Of a stretch of DNA of 50,609 nucleotides, positions 35,183-42,648 are shown in pieces; the stretch's first letter is position 1, and the number at the start of each line of letters is the position of its first letter. Source of the DNA: Anaerobacterium chartisolvens (GTDB lineage Bacteria; Bacillota; Clostridia; Acetivibrionales; DSM-27016); assembly GCF_003337415.1 (NCBI RefSeq), contig NZ_QPJT01000022.1, positions 1 to 50,609 of the forward strand, written 5' to 3'. The translations under genes were made by a program, and so were the position numbers. Below the pieces are notes generated by a model, which was given only the letters and a program-made list of their open reading frames with translations, searched no databases and was not told where the DNA came from.

Positions 35183-36633
35183 AAACGGTTATACAGGAAA
35201 TAAGTGATATAACGGAGAGCAGGGAGCTCATGGAGTCTGGGCCGCATCCTTTTGTGAACGGCTTCATATACATTTTCATAGCAATAATTGTCGGGGCTGC
35301 GATATGGGCATATTTTGGAGAAATAGACGATTATGTCAAAGCAAATGGAGTCATAAGGCCAAATGAAAAAATAAGCAGTATAAAAAATAAGGTAGACGGA
35401 AAGGTGGATAAAAATTTTCTTGAGGAGGGAAAAAGCGTTAAAAAGGGGGATATCCTGTTTACAATCGAATATATGAGCTTAGAGCTGGAAAGGAATACCG
35501 CCGTAAAGGAGCTTGATAAGGCAAGGGAAGAGCTTAAGAATACAATAAAGCTAAAGAAGAGTATTGTGGATGAAAAAAACTATTTTAATCCTGACTTGCA
35601 AGAAGAAAAGACCTACTACAACAGGTATTTAAAATACATAACCGATCTGGAGGTTCAGACCAAGCAGGCCAACATTGACAGCAGTAGCGTAAAAGGCATT
35701 TTGGACCAAAATAACGGACTCAATACACTTAGAGAGTGTGTAAAGCAGAACAGGGATCTTTTTGCCGAGAGGGATAGTATATATTATACAAAGTATAAGA
35801 GCTATCTCCTGAATATCGAGAGGCTGGAGGATGTTATAGTACAGAAAAGGGCAGACTATGATAATGTCGAGGTTCTGTACGAATCGGGGGCTTCCAGCAG
35901 AATGGAAATTGATAATGCTTTAAAGGCTTTAAAAAGTGCCGAGATGGATGTGGAAAAGTATAAGAGAGAGTTTTTACTGGGCATTGACATTGACATTGAT
36001 GAAAATTCCAAGCTGCTGCAGAAGCTGGAGATAGGCATCAAAAGCACGGAACACGGCACGGGGGGAATAGATCTGCAAAAGTACAGGATAGATGCTCTGG
36101 TGCAGCTAGACAGCGATACCGCCTTACTTGAGAAGAGCATAGAAAAGCTGGAGGACAGCATTGAAAGCATAGAGATGAGAATTAGAGATTGCAGTATCAC
36201 AGCCCCCATAGACGGAGTAATAAATATATATGACGAAATTAATACAGGGGATTTACTTCAGGCGGGAGCGGAGGTGGCAGCCATTGTACCTCCGGCCGAT
36301 TCAAAGTACAAGGTGCAGATATATGTGAAGGATTCCGACATAGCAAACATTCAAAAGGGTCAGCAAATTAAGTACCACCTTTCGGCACTTCCGTACAGAG
36401 AGTATGGGGAGCTGACGGGGGTTATAGAAAATATCGGCACCGATGCAAAGATTGATCAGACAGGCGGAGTCAGCTACTATATAGTAGATGCGGCTATTGA
36501 AAACAGACCTCTGTACAGCTATAAGGGTAAAATGGCTGAAATCAGAGTGGGTATGACCTGCGAAGCGCAGGTTATCACAAGGACAAAAAAGATATTGTAT
36601 TATCTGCTTGAAAAAATAAGCCTTCGAGATTGA
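35179..36633 (+). CDS. HlyD-family secretion adaptor of the bacteriocin exporter
   Basis: This 484-residue membrane fusion-type protein has a short cytoplasmic N-terminus, one transmembrane span (about residues 27-47) and a first half-lipoyl strand (VKANGVIRPNEKISSIKNKVDGKV). A long coiled-coil middle (to about 340) is rich in Glu, Lys and Leu, and the second half-lipoyl segment is CSITAPIDGVINIYDEINTGDLL. A beta-barrel C-terminal part follows. Such proteins partner C39 ABC exporters in Gram-positive bacteria to carry peptides across the wall zone. It overlaps the exporter gene by ATGA, so the two are co-translated. Confidence 0.9.
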   Translation: MKTVIQEISDITESRELMESGPHPFVNGFIYIFIAIIVGAAIWAYFGEIDDYVKANGVIRPNEKISSIKNKVDGKVDKNFLEEGKSVKKGDILFTIEYMSLELERNTAVKELDKAREELKNTIKLKKSIVDEKNYFNPDLQEEKTYYNRYLKYITDLEVQTKQANIDSSSVKGILDQNNGLNTLRECVKQNRDLFAERDSIYYTKYKSYLLNIERLEDVIVQKRADYDNVEVLYESGASSRMEIDNALKALKSAEMDVEKYKREFLLGIDIDIDENSKLLQKLEIGIKSTEHGTGGIDLQKYRIDALVQLDSDTALLEKSIEKLEDSIESIEMRIRDCSITAPIDGVINIYDEINTGDLLQAGAEVAAIVPPADSKYKVQIYVKDSDIANIQKGQQIKYHLSALPYREYGELTGVIENIGTDAKIDQTGGVSYYIVDAAIENRPLYSYKGKMAEIRVGMTCEAQVITRTKKILYYLLEKISLRD

Positions 36634-36766
36634 TTAACAGAAAAAACGTTTATGCCGGGCTTTAAAGCAGGATTTTTTACTCGCATGGCGAATTGTATTA
36701 TTATAGGATGCAGTGTTTTTTAACAGTTCTTAGACATTGTTAGATAATGTTTTAGAGGTGGGTAAT

Positions 36767-37414
36767 ATGTTGATTGAAACAAGTATAACCATTGCTTATA
36801 GATGTTCAAGCTGCGGCAGCTTTGAGTTCTTTTACCTGCCGTTGTTTAAGCTGTTTGGTGACAGGCATTACCATGCTGCCTGTCGGTGCGGTAAATCAGG
36901 CATAACAATCACTCATGAGAATTTGGGACAGAATAATTATAAAATAAAGCTGGGCTGTATAGGATGCGGAATGGATCATGCTCTGGAGCTTAAAAGGAGA
37001 GAGCTTTTAAAAAACAAATTAAATGTTTTTTATTGTCCGCATACCGGCATACAGATATGCTTTATAGGAAATGATGAATCTGTAAGAAATAAGGTTGACA
37101 GTGTTGAAAGGGAATATGACAGCTTAATAGATAAGCTGGGGTATGACGACTATTTTGAAAATACCCGTGTCATGCTCGATTCGTTAAACCTGATACATGA
37201 CATAGCGGAATCGGGGAACTTAGGCTGTGAATGCGGAAATAAGGATATAGAGCTCAACTTGCTTTCGGATAAAATATCCTTAAGCTGCAAAAAATGCTCA
37301 GGCTTTATAACTATACAGGCTTCTTCCAATGAGGATCTTAAAAATGTTTTGTCGGCAAAAAAGATCATTTTAAAGGCTAAGCTTAAGGATTGCGGCAATC
37401 AGAACCCTTCTTAA
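36767..37414 (+). CDS. Hypothetical protein with multiple CxxC zinc-knuckle pairs
   Basis: This 215-residue soluble protein is not recognised as a named family. It has several cysteine pairs: YRCSSCGSFEFFYLP near the start, CRCGKSGITI, LGCIGCGMDHALEL, then LGCECGNKDIELNL and LSCKKCSGFITIQA. These look like two repeats of a treble-clef or rubredoxin-like zinc module, each followed by beta-strand sequence, separated by a helical linker (about 95-145). The ATG at 36767 follows AGAGGTGGG; the frame opens earlier without a ribosome binding site. It lies between the bacteriocin exporter and rho with a gap on both sides, so context gives no function. Confidence 0.75.
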   Translation: MLIETSITIAYRCSSCGSFEFFYLPLFKLFGDRHYHAACRCGKSGITITHENLGQNNYKIKLGCIGCGMDHALELKRRELLKNKLNVFYCPHTGIQICFIGNDESVRNKVDSVEREYDSLIDKLGYDDYFENTRVMLDSLNLIHDIAESGNLGCECGNKDIELNLLSDKISLSCKKCSGFITIQASSNEDLKNVLSAKKIILKAKLKDCGNQNPS

Positions 37415-37513
37415 ATGCGGAAAGTAACCGCAAAAATGTTTTTGTAAATTGGCAAAATGCTCTTAACAAGCTGATAAAACTATTTTTTGGGTAAAAATTT
37501 ATGCTGTTTCAGG

Positions 37514-37542
37514 TTGACAAATATCATCTTTAATGCTATAAT
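37514..37542 (+). promoter_or_regulatory. Consensus promoter upstream of rho, with long leader
   Basis: Perfect TTGACA and TATAAT are separated by 17 bases. The rho ATG is about 285 bases downstream, leaving a long untranslated leader in the gap 37415-37834, in which I find no gene. Long leaders fit autoregulated rho genes in other bacteria. No terminator hairpin is obvious in the leader. Confidence 0.8.
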
Positions 37543-37834
37543 TCTCCCAATAGTATTCGAATGTCCTTCCTAAATATTTGCATAGAAAGTAGTTTTATAG
37601 GAAAATATATTTAATCTCAGATTTTAGCTGCCGAAAATTTGTTAGTTCTGTTTGAGATCTGGCGTTTTCCGTTTTGGAATTACACTTTGCAAAAGCTAGC
37701 TGGAAAAAATTAGCTGCTTAAAGCATATCAGGCATAGGATAGGCTTCCCTAGGAGTTTGTTGCAAGTGTCTACTTGAATGATTTCCCAATAAAATGGCAA
37801 TAAATATAATTAGGTATTAATAAGGTGGTGGAGT

Positions 37835-39844
37835 ATGGAGGAAATAAATCTGGAACGCAAAACGCTGGAAGACTTGCGTTATATAGCTAAAATGATGAAC
37901 ATTAAAGGAGTATCCAGATGTAAAAGAGAAGAACTTATGAAAAAAATAATTGAGGCAGGTAAAGAAAAAGCATCTGAAGATGGAAGCAGAGATGCTGAAA
38001 TAATAACTGAGGGAAATGAAGAGGGCACGGCAAAAAAAATAAAAAAATCAGCAAACGAAGAGAAACGGAGGGGAGAAGCCTCCGATGAAAAAAAGATGAC
38101 AGACATGTTAAATAGGACTCTGCAATCAGAGAAGAAGCCTCAAGGTGCAGAGGAGGAAGTGGTTGTTCTTAGAAAATCTAAGCGGGGAAGACCTGCCAAA
38201 TCGTCAAAGGGACAAAGCGGTATTTCCGAAGCACAGCCTGAGGCCCAGAGAAGTATTTCTGAGGATGCACAGCAAAATGACAGTATAGAGCCTCCGGCAA
38301 TGGAACAGGATAAACAGCATAACCGCCCTGAACGCGAAATAAAGCCCGAAGTGAAAAAAATCCTTCCCAGAAAGCGGATAGTGGCTGAAAGAGAAATTAA
38401 AAAGCAAGAAGAAGTAAAAAAAGATATAGAAAGCAAAGACAGCGCATATGGCAAAGATACTATACAAGGCAAGGACAATGCACAAAACAAGGACAGGGTG
38501 ATTACCCCGGTTCCTGTGCCTGATAGAAGTATTGCTGCTGTACAGCCGTCTATTGTCCGTAATTATGAACAGACTTCGATTCCCGCTCCCGCACCTGAGC
38601 TTAAGGTATCGGAAGCTCCCAAAGAAGAAATTGAAAAGCAGGAGATCCGTCCCGTACAAAGGCGTTTTGAGCAGAGAAGAGATAATTATAACGGCAACGG
38701 CAGTAACGGCTTTGAAAAAATTGAAAGCGACGATCCCGTAGAGGGCGTACTGGAAGTTCTACCCGACGGATATGGATTTTTAAGAAGCGACAATTACTTG
38801 TCCGGCCCGAAGGATGTTTATGTGTCACCCTCGCAAATAAGGCGGTTTGGCTTAAGGACAGGGGACAAGGTTAAAGGAAAGGGAAGAATACCTAAGGAAG
38901 GCGAAAAATTTCAGGCTCTTTTATATGTACAGACCGTAAATGGAGATTTGCCGGATGTAGCGTCAAAAAGAATATCCTTTGAAAATCTTACGCCTATATA
39001 TCCTGATAAAAGAATAACCCTTGAAACCTCGCCAAGAGAGATGTCTACAAGGCTGATAGATTTAATTGCCCCAATCGGAAAGGGACAGAGAGGAATGATT
39101 GTTTCTCCTCCGAAGGCGGGAAAGACTATTCTTTTAAAGAAAATCGCAAACAGTATAACCGCAAACTATCCTGATATTGACCTTATAGTCCTGCTCATAG
39201 ATGAGAGGCCTGAGGAAGTAACCGACATGCAGAGGTCAATAAAGGGTGAAGTTATATATTCAACCTTTGACGAGGTGCCGGAGCACCATATAAAGGTTGC
39301 TGAAATGGTGTTGGAGAGGGCGCAGAGGCTTGTTGAGCAAAAAAGGGATGTGGTTATTCTCTTAGACAGCATTACAAGGCTTGCCAGAGCTTATAACCTT
39401 ACCATTCCTCCTACCGGAAGAACATTGTCGGGGGGCTTAGACCCCGGTGCGCTTCATAAGCCGAAGAGATTTTTTGGAGCAGCCAGAAATATTGAATTCG
39501 GAGGCAGCCTCACAATTATGGCCACTGCATTAATTGAAACAGGGAGCAGAATGGATGATGTGATTTTTGAGGAATTTAAGGGGACAGGCAATATGGAGCT
39601 GCATCTTGACAGGAAGCTGTCGGAAAGGCGTATTTTCCCCGCTATTGACATAAATAAATCGGGTACGAGAAGAGAAGAGCTTTTGTTATCCCAGAAGGAG
39701 ATTGAGAGCGTCTGGGCTATAAGAAAGGCTATGGGGAATATGGGCACGGGTGAGGTCACCGAGATGCTCATAAACAGGTTTACACAGACAAAAACAAACG
39801 ACGACTTTGTCAACACTATAAATGTTGCGTTTGTTGAAAAATAG
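37835..39844 (+). CDS. rho: Transcription termination factor Rho with large N-terminal insertion
   Basis: This 669-residue hexameric RNA-dependent ATPase ends transcription of untranslated RNA. A typical Rho is about 420 residues. The SAP-like N-terminal helices are residues 4-43 ([28 protein letters not shown]). An insertion of about 250 residues (about 45-297) is rich in Glu, Lys, Gln, Asp and Pro and probably disordered. The cold-shock RNA-binding domain follows ([15 protein letters not shown]..., about 298-372). Walker A is [11 protein letters not shown] near residue 425, Walker [19 protein letters not shown], and the Q- and R-loop region is [23 protein letters not shown]. Insertions of this type occur in some Clostridia and Actinobacteria. 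GGTGGAG precedes the ATG. Confidence 0.97.
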   Translation: MEEINLERKTLEDLRYIAKMMNIKGVSRCKREELMKKIIEAGKEKASEDGSRDAEIITEGNEEGTAKKIKKSANEEKRRGEASDEKKMTDMLNRTLQSEKKPQGAEEEVVVLRKSKRGRPAKSSKGQSGISEAQPEAQRSISEDAQQNDSIEPPAMEQDKQHNRPEREIKPEVKKILPRKRIVAEREIKKQEEVKKDIESKDSAYGKDTIQGKDNAQNKDRVITPVPVPDRSIAAVQPSIVRNYEQTSIPAPAPELKVSEAPKEEIEKQEIRPVQRRFEQRRDNYNGNGSNGFEKIESDDPVEGVLEVLPDGYGFLRSDNYLSGPKDVYVSPSQIRRFGLRTGDKVKGKGRIPKEGEKFQALLYVQTVNGDLPDVASKRISFENLTPIYPDKRITLETSPREMSTRLIDLIAPIGKGQRGMIVSPPKAGKTILLKKIANSITANYPDIDLIVLLIDERPEEVTDMQRSIKGEVIYSTFDEVPEHHIKVAEMVLERAQRLVEQKRDVVILLDSITRLARAYNLTIPPTGRTLSGGLDPGALHKPKRFFGAARNIEFGGSLTIMATALIETGSRMDDVIFEEFKGTGNMELHLDRKLSERRIFPAIDINKSGTRREELLLSQKEIESVWAIRKAMGNMGTGEVTEMLINRFTQTKTNDDFVNTINVAFVEK

Positions 39845-39847
39845 TTA

Positions 39848-39876
39848 TTGCGGCGGAAGTGTTTTTGTGCTACAAT
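39848..39876 (+). promoter_or_regulatory. Possible promoter of rpmE
   Basis: TTGCGG and TACAAT are separated by 17 bases, starting just after the rho stop and about 100 bases upstream of rpmE. Confidence 0.45.
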
Positions 39877-39977
39877 ATTCTTTGTCTTAAAAATAGTTAA
39901 AATATTTTTGATTTATATAATTATACAAGTAAAAATGGGATGTCTGTTTTTACATACTGAAAGAAGGTGAGTTAGGA

Positions 39978-40187
39978 ATGAAAGAAGGAATTCATCCTCA
40001 ATATGATGAAGTGGTAGTAAAGTGCGCCTGCGGTGAATCATTTACCACCGGCTCAACAAAGAAAAATCTGCGTGTGGACGTATGCTCAAAATGCCACCCT
40101 TTCTATACAGGCAAGCAGAAGCTTGTTGATGTCGGAGGCCGTGTTGAGAAGTTTAAGAAGAAGTTTGGGATTGTTGACAACCAATAA
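39978..40187 (+). CDS. rpmE: 50S ribosomal protein L31, zinc-binding (C+) type
   Basis: This 69-residue ribosomal protein begins [21 protein letters not shown]. The zinc-binding cysteines are present: CAC near residues 16-18 and CSKC at 36-39. This is the zinc-containing paralogue rather than the zinc-free YtiA form. The family signature [25 protein letters not shown] is intact. AAGGTGAG precedes the ATG and a strong terminator follows. The order rho-rpmE-DUF1385-prmC is common in Clostridia. Confidence 0.97.
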   Translation: MKEGIHPQYDEVVVKCACGESFTTGSTKKNLRVDVCSKCHPFYTGKQKLVDVGGRVEKFKKKFGIVDNQ

Positions 40188-40235
40188 TCTACAGTATTTA
40201 AAAGAATAAGTTTGAAAAGGTAAGATAAAAATGTT

Positions 40236-40276
40236 AAACTAGAGGCTAAAGGGATATCTTGGCCTCTAGTTTTTTT
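40236..40276 (+). terminator. Terminator after rpmE
   Basis: AAACTAGAGGC pairs with GGCCTCTAGTTTTTTT, with a long T-run. Confidence 0.9.
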
Positions 40277-40329
40277 ATGTGTTTTGTATTATAAGATCTC
40301 TTTACAAAATTTTAGAAAAGGAGATAGTT

Positions 40330-41247
40330 ATGAAAAAGACTTCTATAGGGGGTAGTGCTTTAATTGAGGGATTAATGATGATAGGTCCTGAAAATGCGGC
40401 TATAGCCATTAGAAAATCTGATGGTGAAATTGTAATTGACAAAAGGCCGCTTCCCAAAAAGGACATATTTACAAAGATACCGGTAGTTAGAGGTGTGTTC
40501 GGATTTTTCCGTCAAATTGTGCTTACTATGAAGGCAATGATGTATTCGGCGGAATTTGTTGATATAGAGGAAGAGGGTGATGTAAAGCCTTCAAAGATAG
40601 ATGCATTTTTGGAGAGGGTATTTGGAGACAAGCTTAAGGATGCGGTAATTTACTTTGCGGTTATAGTGTCTATTGCATTTAGCATAGGACTTTTTATATT
40701 ACTTCCCAATTTGATCGCAACTTTAGTAGTAGTGTCTAAAAACTCAGTGGCATATAACCTTTTTGAAGGACTGATAAGGATAATACTGTTTTTTGCATAT
40801 CTTTCGCTTTCATCACTTATGAAGGATATACAAAGGGTGTGGCAATATCATGGTGCGGAGCATAAAACCATTCACTGCTATGAGCACGAGGAGGAGCTGA
40901 CTGTTGAAAACGTCAGGAAGTATACTACAAAGCATCCTCGGTGCGGCACATCCTTTATGTTTCTTGTCATGGTTATAAGCATATTGATATTTTCTCTTCT
41001 GCCTGTCGGCGGAGTGCTGTTTAACGCATTGATAAGACTTGCGTTTGTGCCTGTTGTTGCGGGGCTGTCATATGAAGTGCTCAAGTTTGCCGGCCGCAGT
41101 GAGTGGAAGATAATGAAGATAATAAATGCCCCGGGGATGTTTTTTCAGGTATTTACCACAAGGGAACCGGATGATTCTCAGATTGAAGTGGCTATTGAAG
41201 CATTCAATAATGTAAGGGTTACCGATAAAACTGCGGATAAATGGTGA
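40330..41247 (+). CDS. DUF1385 membrane protein (YqhQ-like)
   Basis: This 305-residue protein matches the DUF1385 family. It has SIGGSALIEGLMMIGPENAAIAIRKSDG at the start, IPVVRGVFGFFRQIVLTMKAM, then membrane segments (about 115-145 and 155-180), the conserved WQYHGAEHKTIHCYEHEEELTVENVRK with HPRCGTSFMFLVM, and further membrane helices. The conserved His and Cys residues suggest metal binding or an enzyme, but the function is unknown. GAAAAGGAG precedes the ATG at 40330; the frame opens upstream at 40279 without a ribosome binding site. It precedes prmC by four bases, so they are co-transcribed. Confidence 0.9.
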   Translation: MKKTSIGGSALIEGLMMIGPENAAIAIRKSDGEIVIDKRPLPKKDIFTKIPVVRGVFGFFRQIVLTMKAMMYSAEFVDIEEEGDVKPSKIDAFLERVFGDKLKDAVIYFAVIVSIAFSIGLFILLPNLIATLVVVSKNSVAYNLFEGLIRIILFFAYLSLSSLMKDIQRVWQYHGAEHKTIHCYEHEEELTVENVRKYTTKHPRCGTSFMFLVMVISILIFSLLPVGGVLFNALIRLAFVPVVAGLSYEVLKFAGRSEWKIMKIINAPGMFFQVFTTREPDDSQIEVAIEAFNNVRVTDKTADKW

Positions 41248-41251
41248 TTTT

Positions 41252-42121
41252 ATGAATGTACAGGATGCTTTGACAAAAGGAATTCAGATTTTGAAGGCTG
41301 CGCATATTGAGGCCCCGGCTGTTGAAGCCGGGGTTATACTTTGTGATGTCATAGGATGTGATAAAAGCTTTTTATATGTTCACGGTGATGCCATTGTCGC
41401 AAGGGAGGATGCCGAACGCTATTTTGACAAAATAGAGCTGAGGGCAAAAGGAATGCCGGTTCAATATATAACGGGCCGTCAGGAATTTATGTCTCTTGGC
41501 TTTACGGTGGGGCCCAAGGTTTTGATACCCAGACAGGACACAGAAATACTGGTGGAAGAAGTGACCCGATATTCTAAGGGTCTTAAGGCCGGAGTACGGA
41601 TACTCGACATCGGAACCGGCTCGGGGTGCATTGCGGTAAGCCTTGCGTATTATATAAGAGATGCTTTTGTGGTAGCTGTGGATATATCCTGTGAGGCTCT
41701 GGAAATTGCGGCCCATAACGCAAGGCTGTCGGGAGTGGACAGCAGCATCAGCTTTATACACAGCGATCTTTTCGGCAGTCTGTGTGCGCCGGCAGGAGAT
41801 AAGGAGCTGTTTGATATTATAGTATCTAATCCACCGTATATATCCTTGCATGAAATGAAAGGGCTTCAAGCTGAGGTAAGGGATTATGAGCCTGCTTCCG
41901 CTCTTTATGGAGGAGCTGACGGTCTGGATTTTTACAGGAAAATAATTACGGAAGCTTGCGGCTTTTTAAAGGCTGACGGACTTTTGGCATTTGAAGTAGG
42001 GTATGGACAGGCTGAAGAGGTTGAAAAAATGATGAAGAATAATTATTATGACATTTGCATTATTAAAGATCTCTCGGGAATCAACAGGGTAGTTACCGGA
42101 AAGGCCCGTACAAATTGTTAA
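41252..42121 (+). CDS. prmC: Release factor glutamine N5-methyltransferase
   Basis: This 289-residue SAM-dependent enzyme methylates the GGQ glutamine of peptide-chain release factors. An N-terminal helical domain is followed by the Rossmann-type methyltransferase: motif I RILDIGTGSGCIAVSLA, acidic loop VVAVDISCEALEIA, and the catalytic NPPY in IIVSNPPYISLHEM. PVQYITGRQEFMSLGFTVGPKVLIPRQDTE is diagnostic of PrmC. It starts four bases after the DUF1385 gene. The release-factor gene prfA, often the next gene, is not present downstream here. Confidence 0.96.
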   Translation: MNVQDALTKGIQILKAAHIEAPAVEAGVILCDVIGCDKSFLYVHGDAIVAREDAERYFDKIELRAKGMPVQYITGRQEFMSLGFTVGPKVLIPRQDTEILVEEVTRYSKGLKAGVRILDIGTGSGCIAVSLAYYIRDAFVVAVDISCEALEIAAHNARLSGVDSSISFIHSDLFGSLCAPAGDKELFDIIVSNPPYISLHEMKGLQAEVRDYEPASALYGGADGLDFYRKIITEACGFLKADGLLAFEVGYGQAEEVEKMMKNNYYDICIIKDLSGINRVVTGKARTNC

Positions 42122-42305
42122 TAAAAGATTTTTTTTTGATTAAAATTGTATACAAAGTTCATTGCAAATCCACCGAAATGGCCTATTTAAGCATGTTTCG
42201 CATCATGTCATTTTAATAATGCGAGAAAACCTTATATAAAATACTATTAAAAGAGATAAAGCAGCTTAAACAGTTATTAAGCTTGAATTTATATATTTTA
42301 TAAAA

Positions 42306-42334
42306 TTGACTTATAATATTGCGCTAACTATAAT
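42306..42334 (+). promoter_or_regulatory. Promoter of the ech operon
   Basis: TTGACT and TATAAT are separated by 17 bases. The gap 42122-42648 (527 bases) holds this promoter and, about 70 bases downstream, the MITE-like element; no gene is evident. The ech transcript would therefore carry a leader of about 310 bases containing the whole element. Confidence 0.7.
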
Positions 42335-42404
42335 TTATATGGGATAATGCCTGTAATTTGAGTTTTATAAAGGGGATTTGATTGTGTTTTATAAGCTCGC
42401 TATA

Positions 42405-42607
42405 ATATGTAGCGATAAAGATTTTACATGGAGGATATAATTTGATGGAAGAAATTTTTTTGACCCGTAAGGAATACATCTAAGAAAAGCGCCTGATGAC
42501 ATACTTGTGAGACATTTCCCCGCAAGGCGTCTTTTCGTTGTAGTTAAAAATTTCTGTAAGCAATTATATCCTCTATGCTTGTAAAATCTTTATCGTGTCC
42601 TATATAG
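42405..42607 (+). repeat. MITE-like inverted-repeat element, copy 3, in the ech leader
   Basis: This is about 203 bases with the same ends as the copies at 6106 and 12009 (GCGATAAAGATTTTACATGG... and ...TTGTAAAATCTTTATCGTG). The internal part contains AAGCGCCTGATG and CCCCGCAAGGCGTC, shared with copy 2. It has no transposase gene. It lies between the ech promoter and the echA ribosome binding site, in the same orientation relative to the gene as copy 2 is to leuS. Confidence 0.8.
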
Positions 42608-42648
42608 TTAATTTCAGACATAATTATTTTTGAAAGGAGCAGATGATT

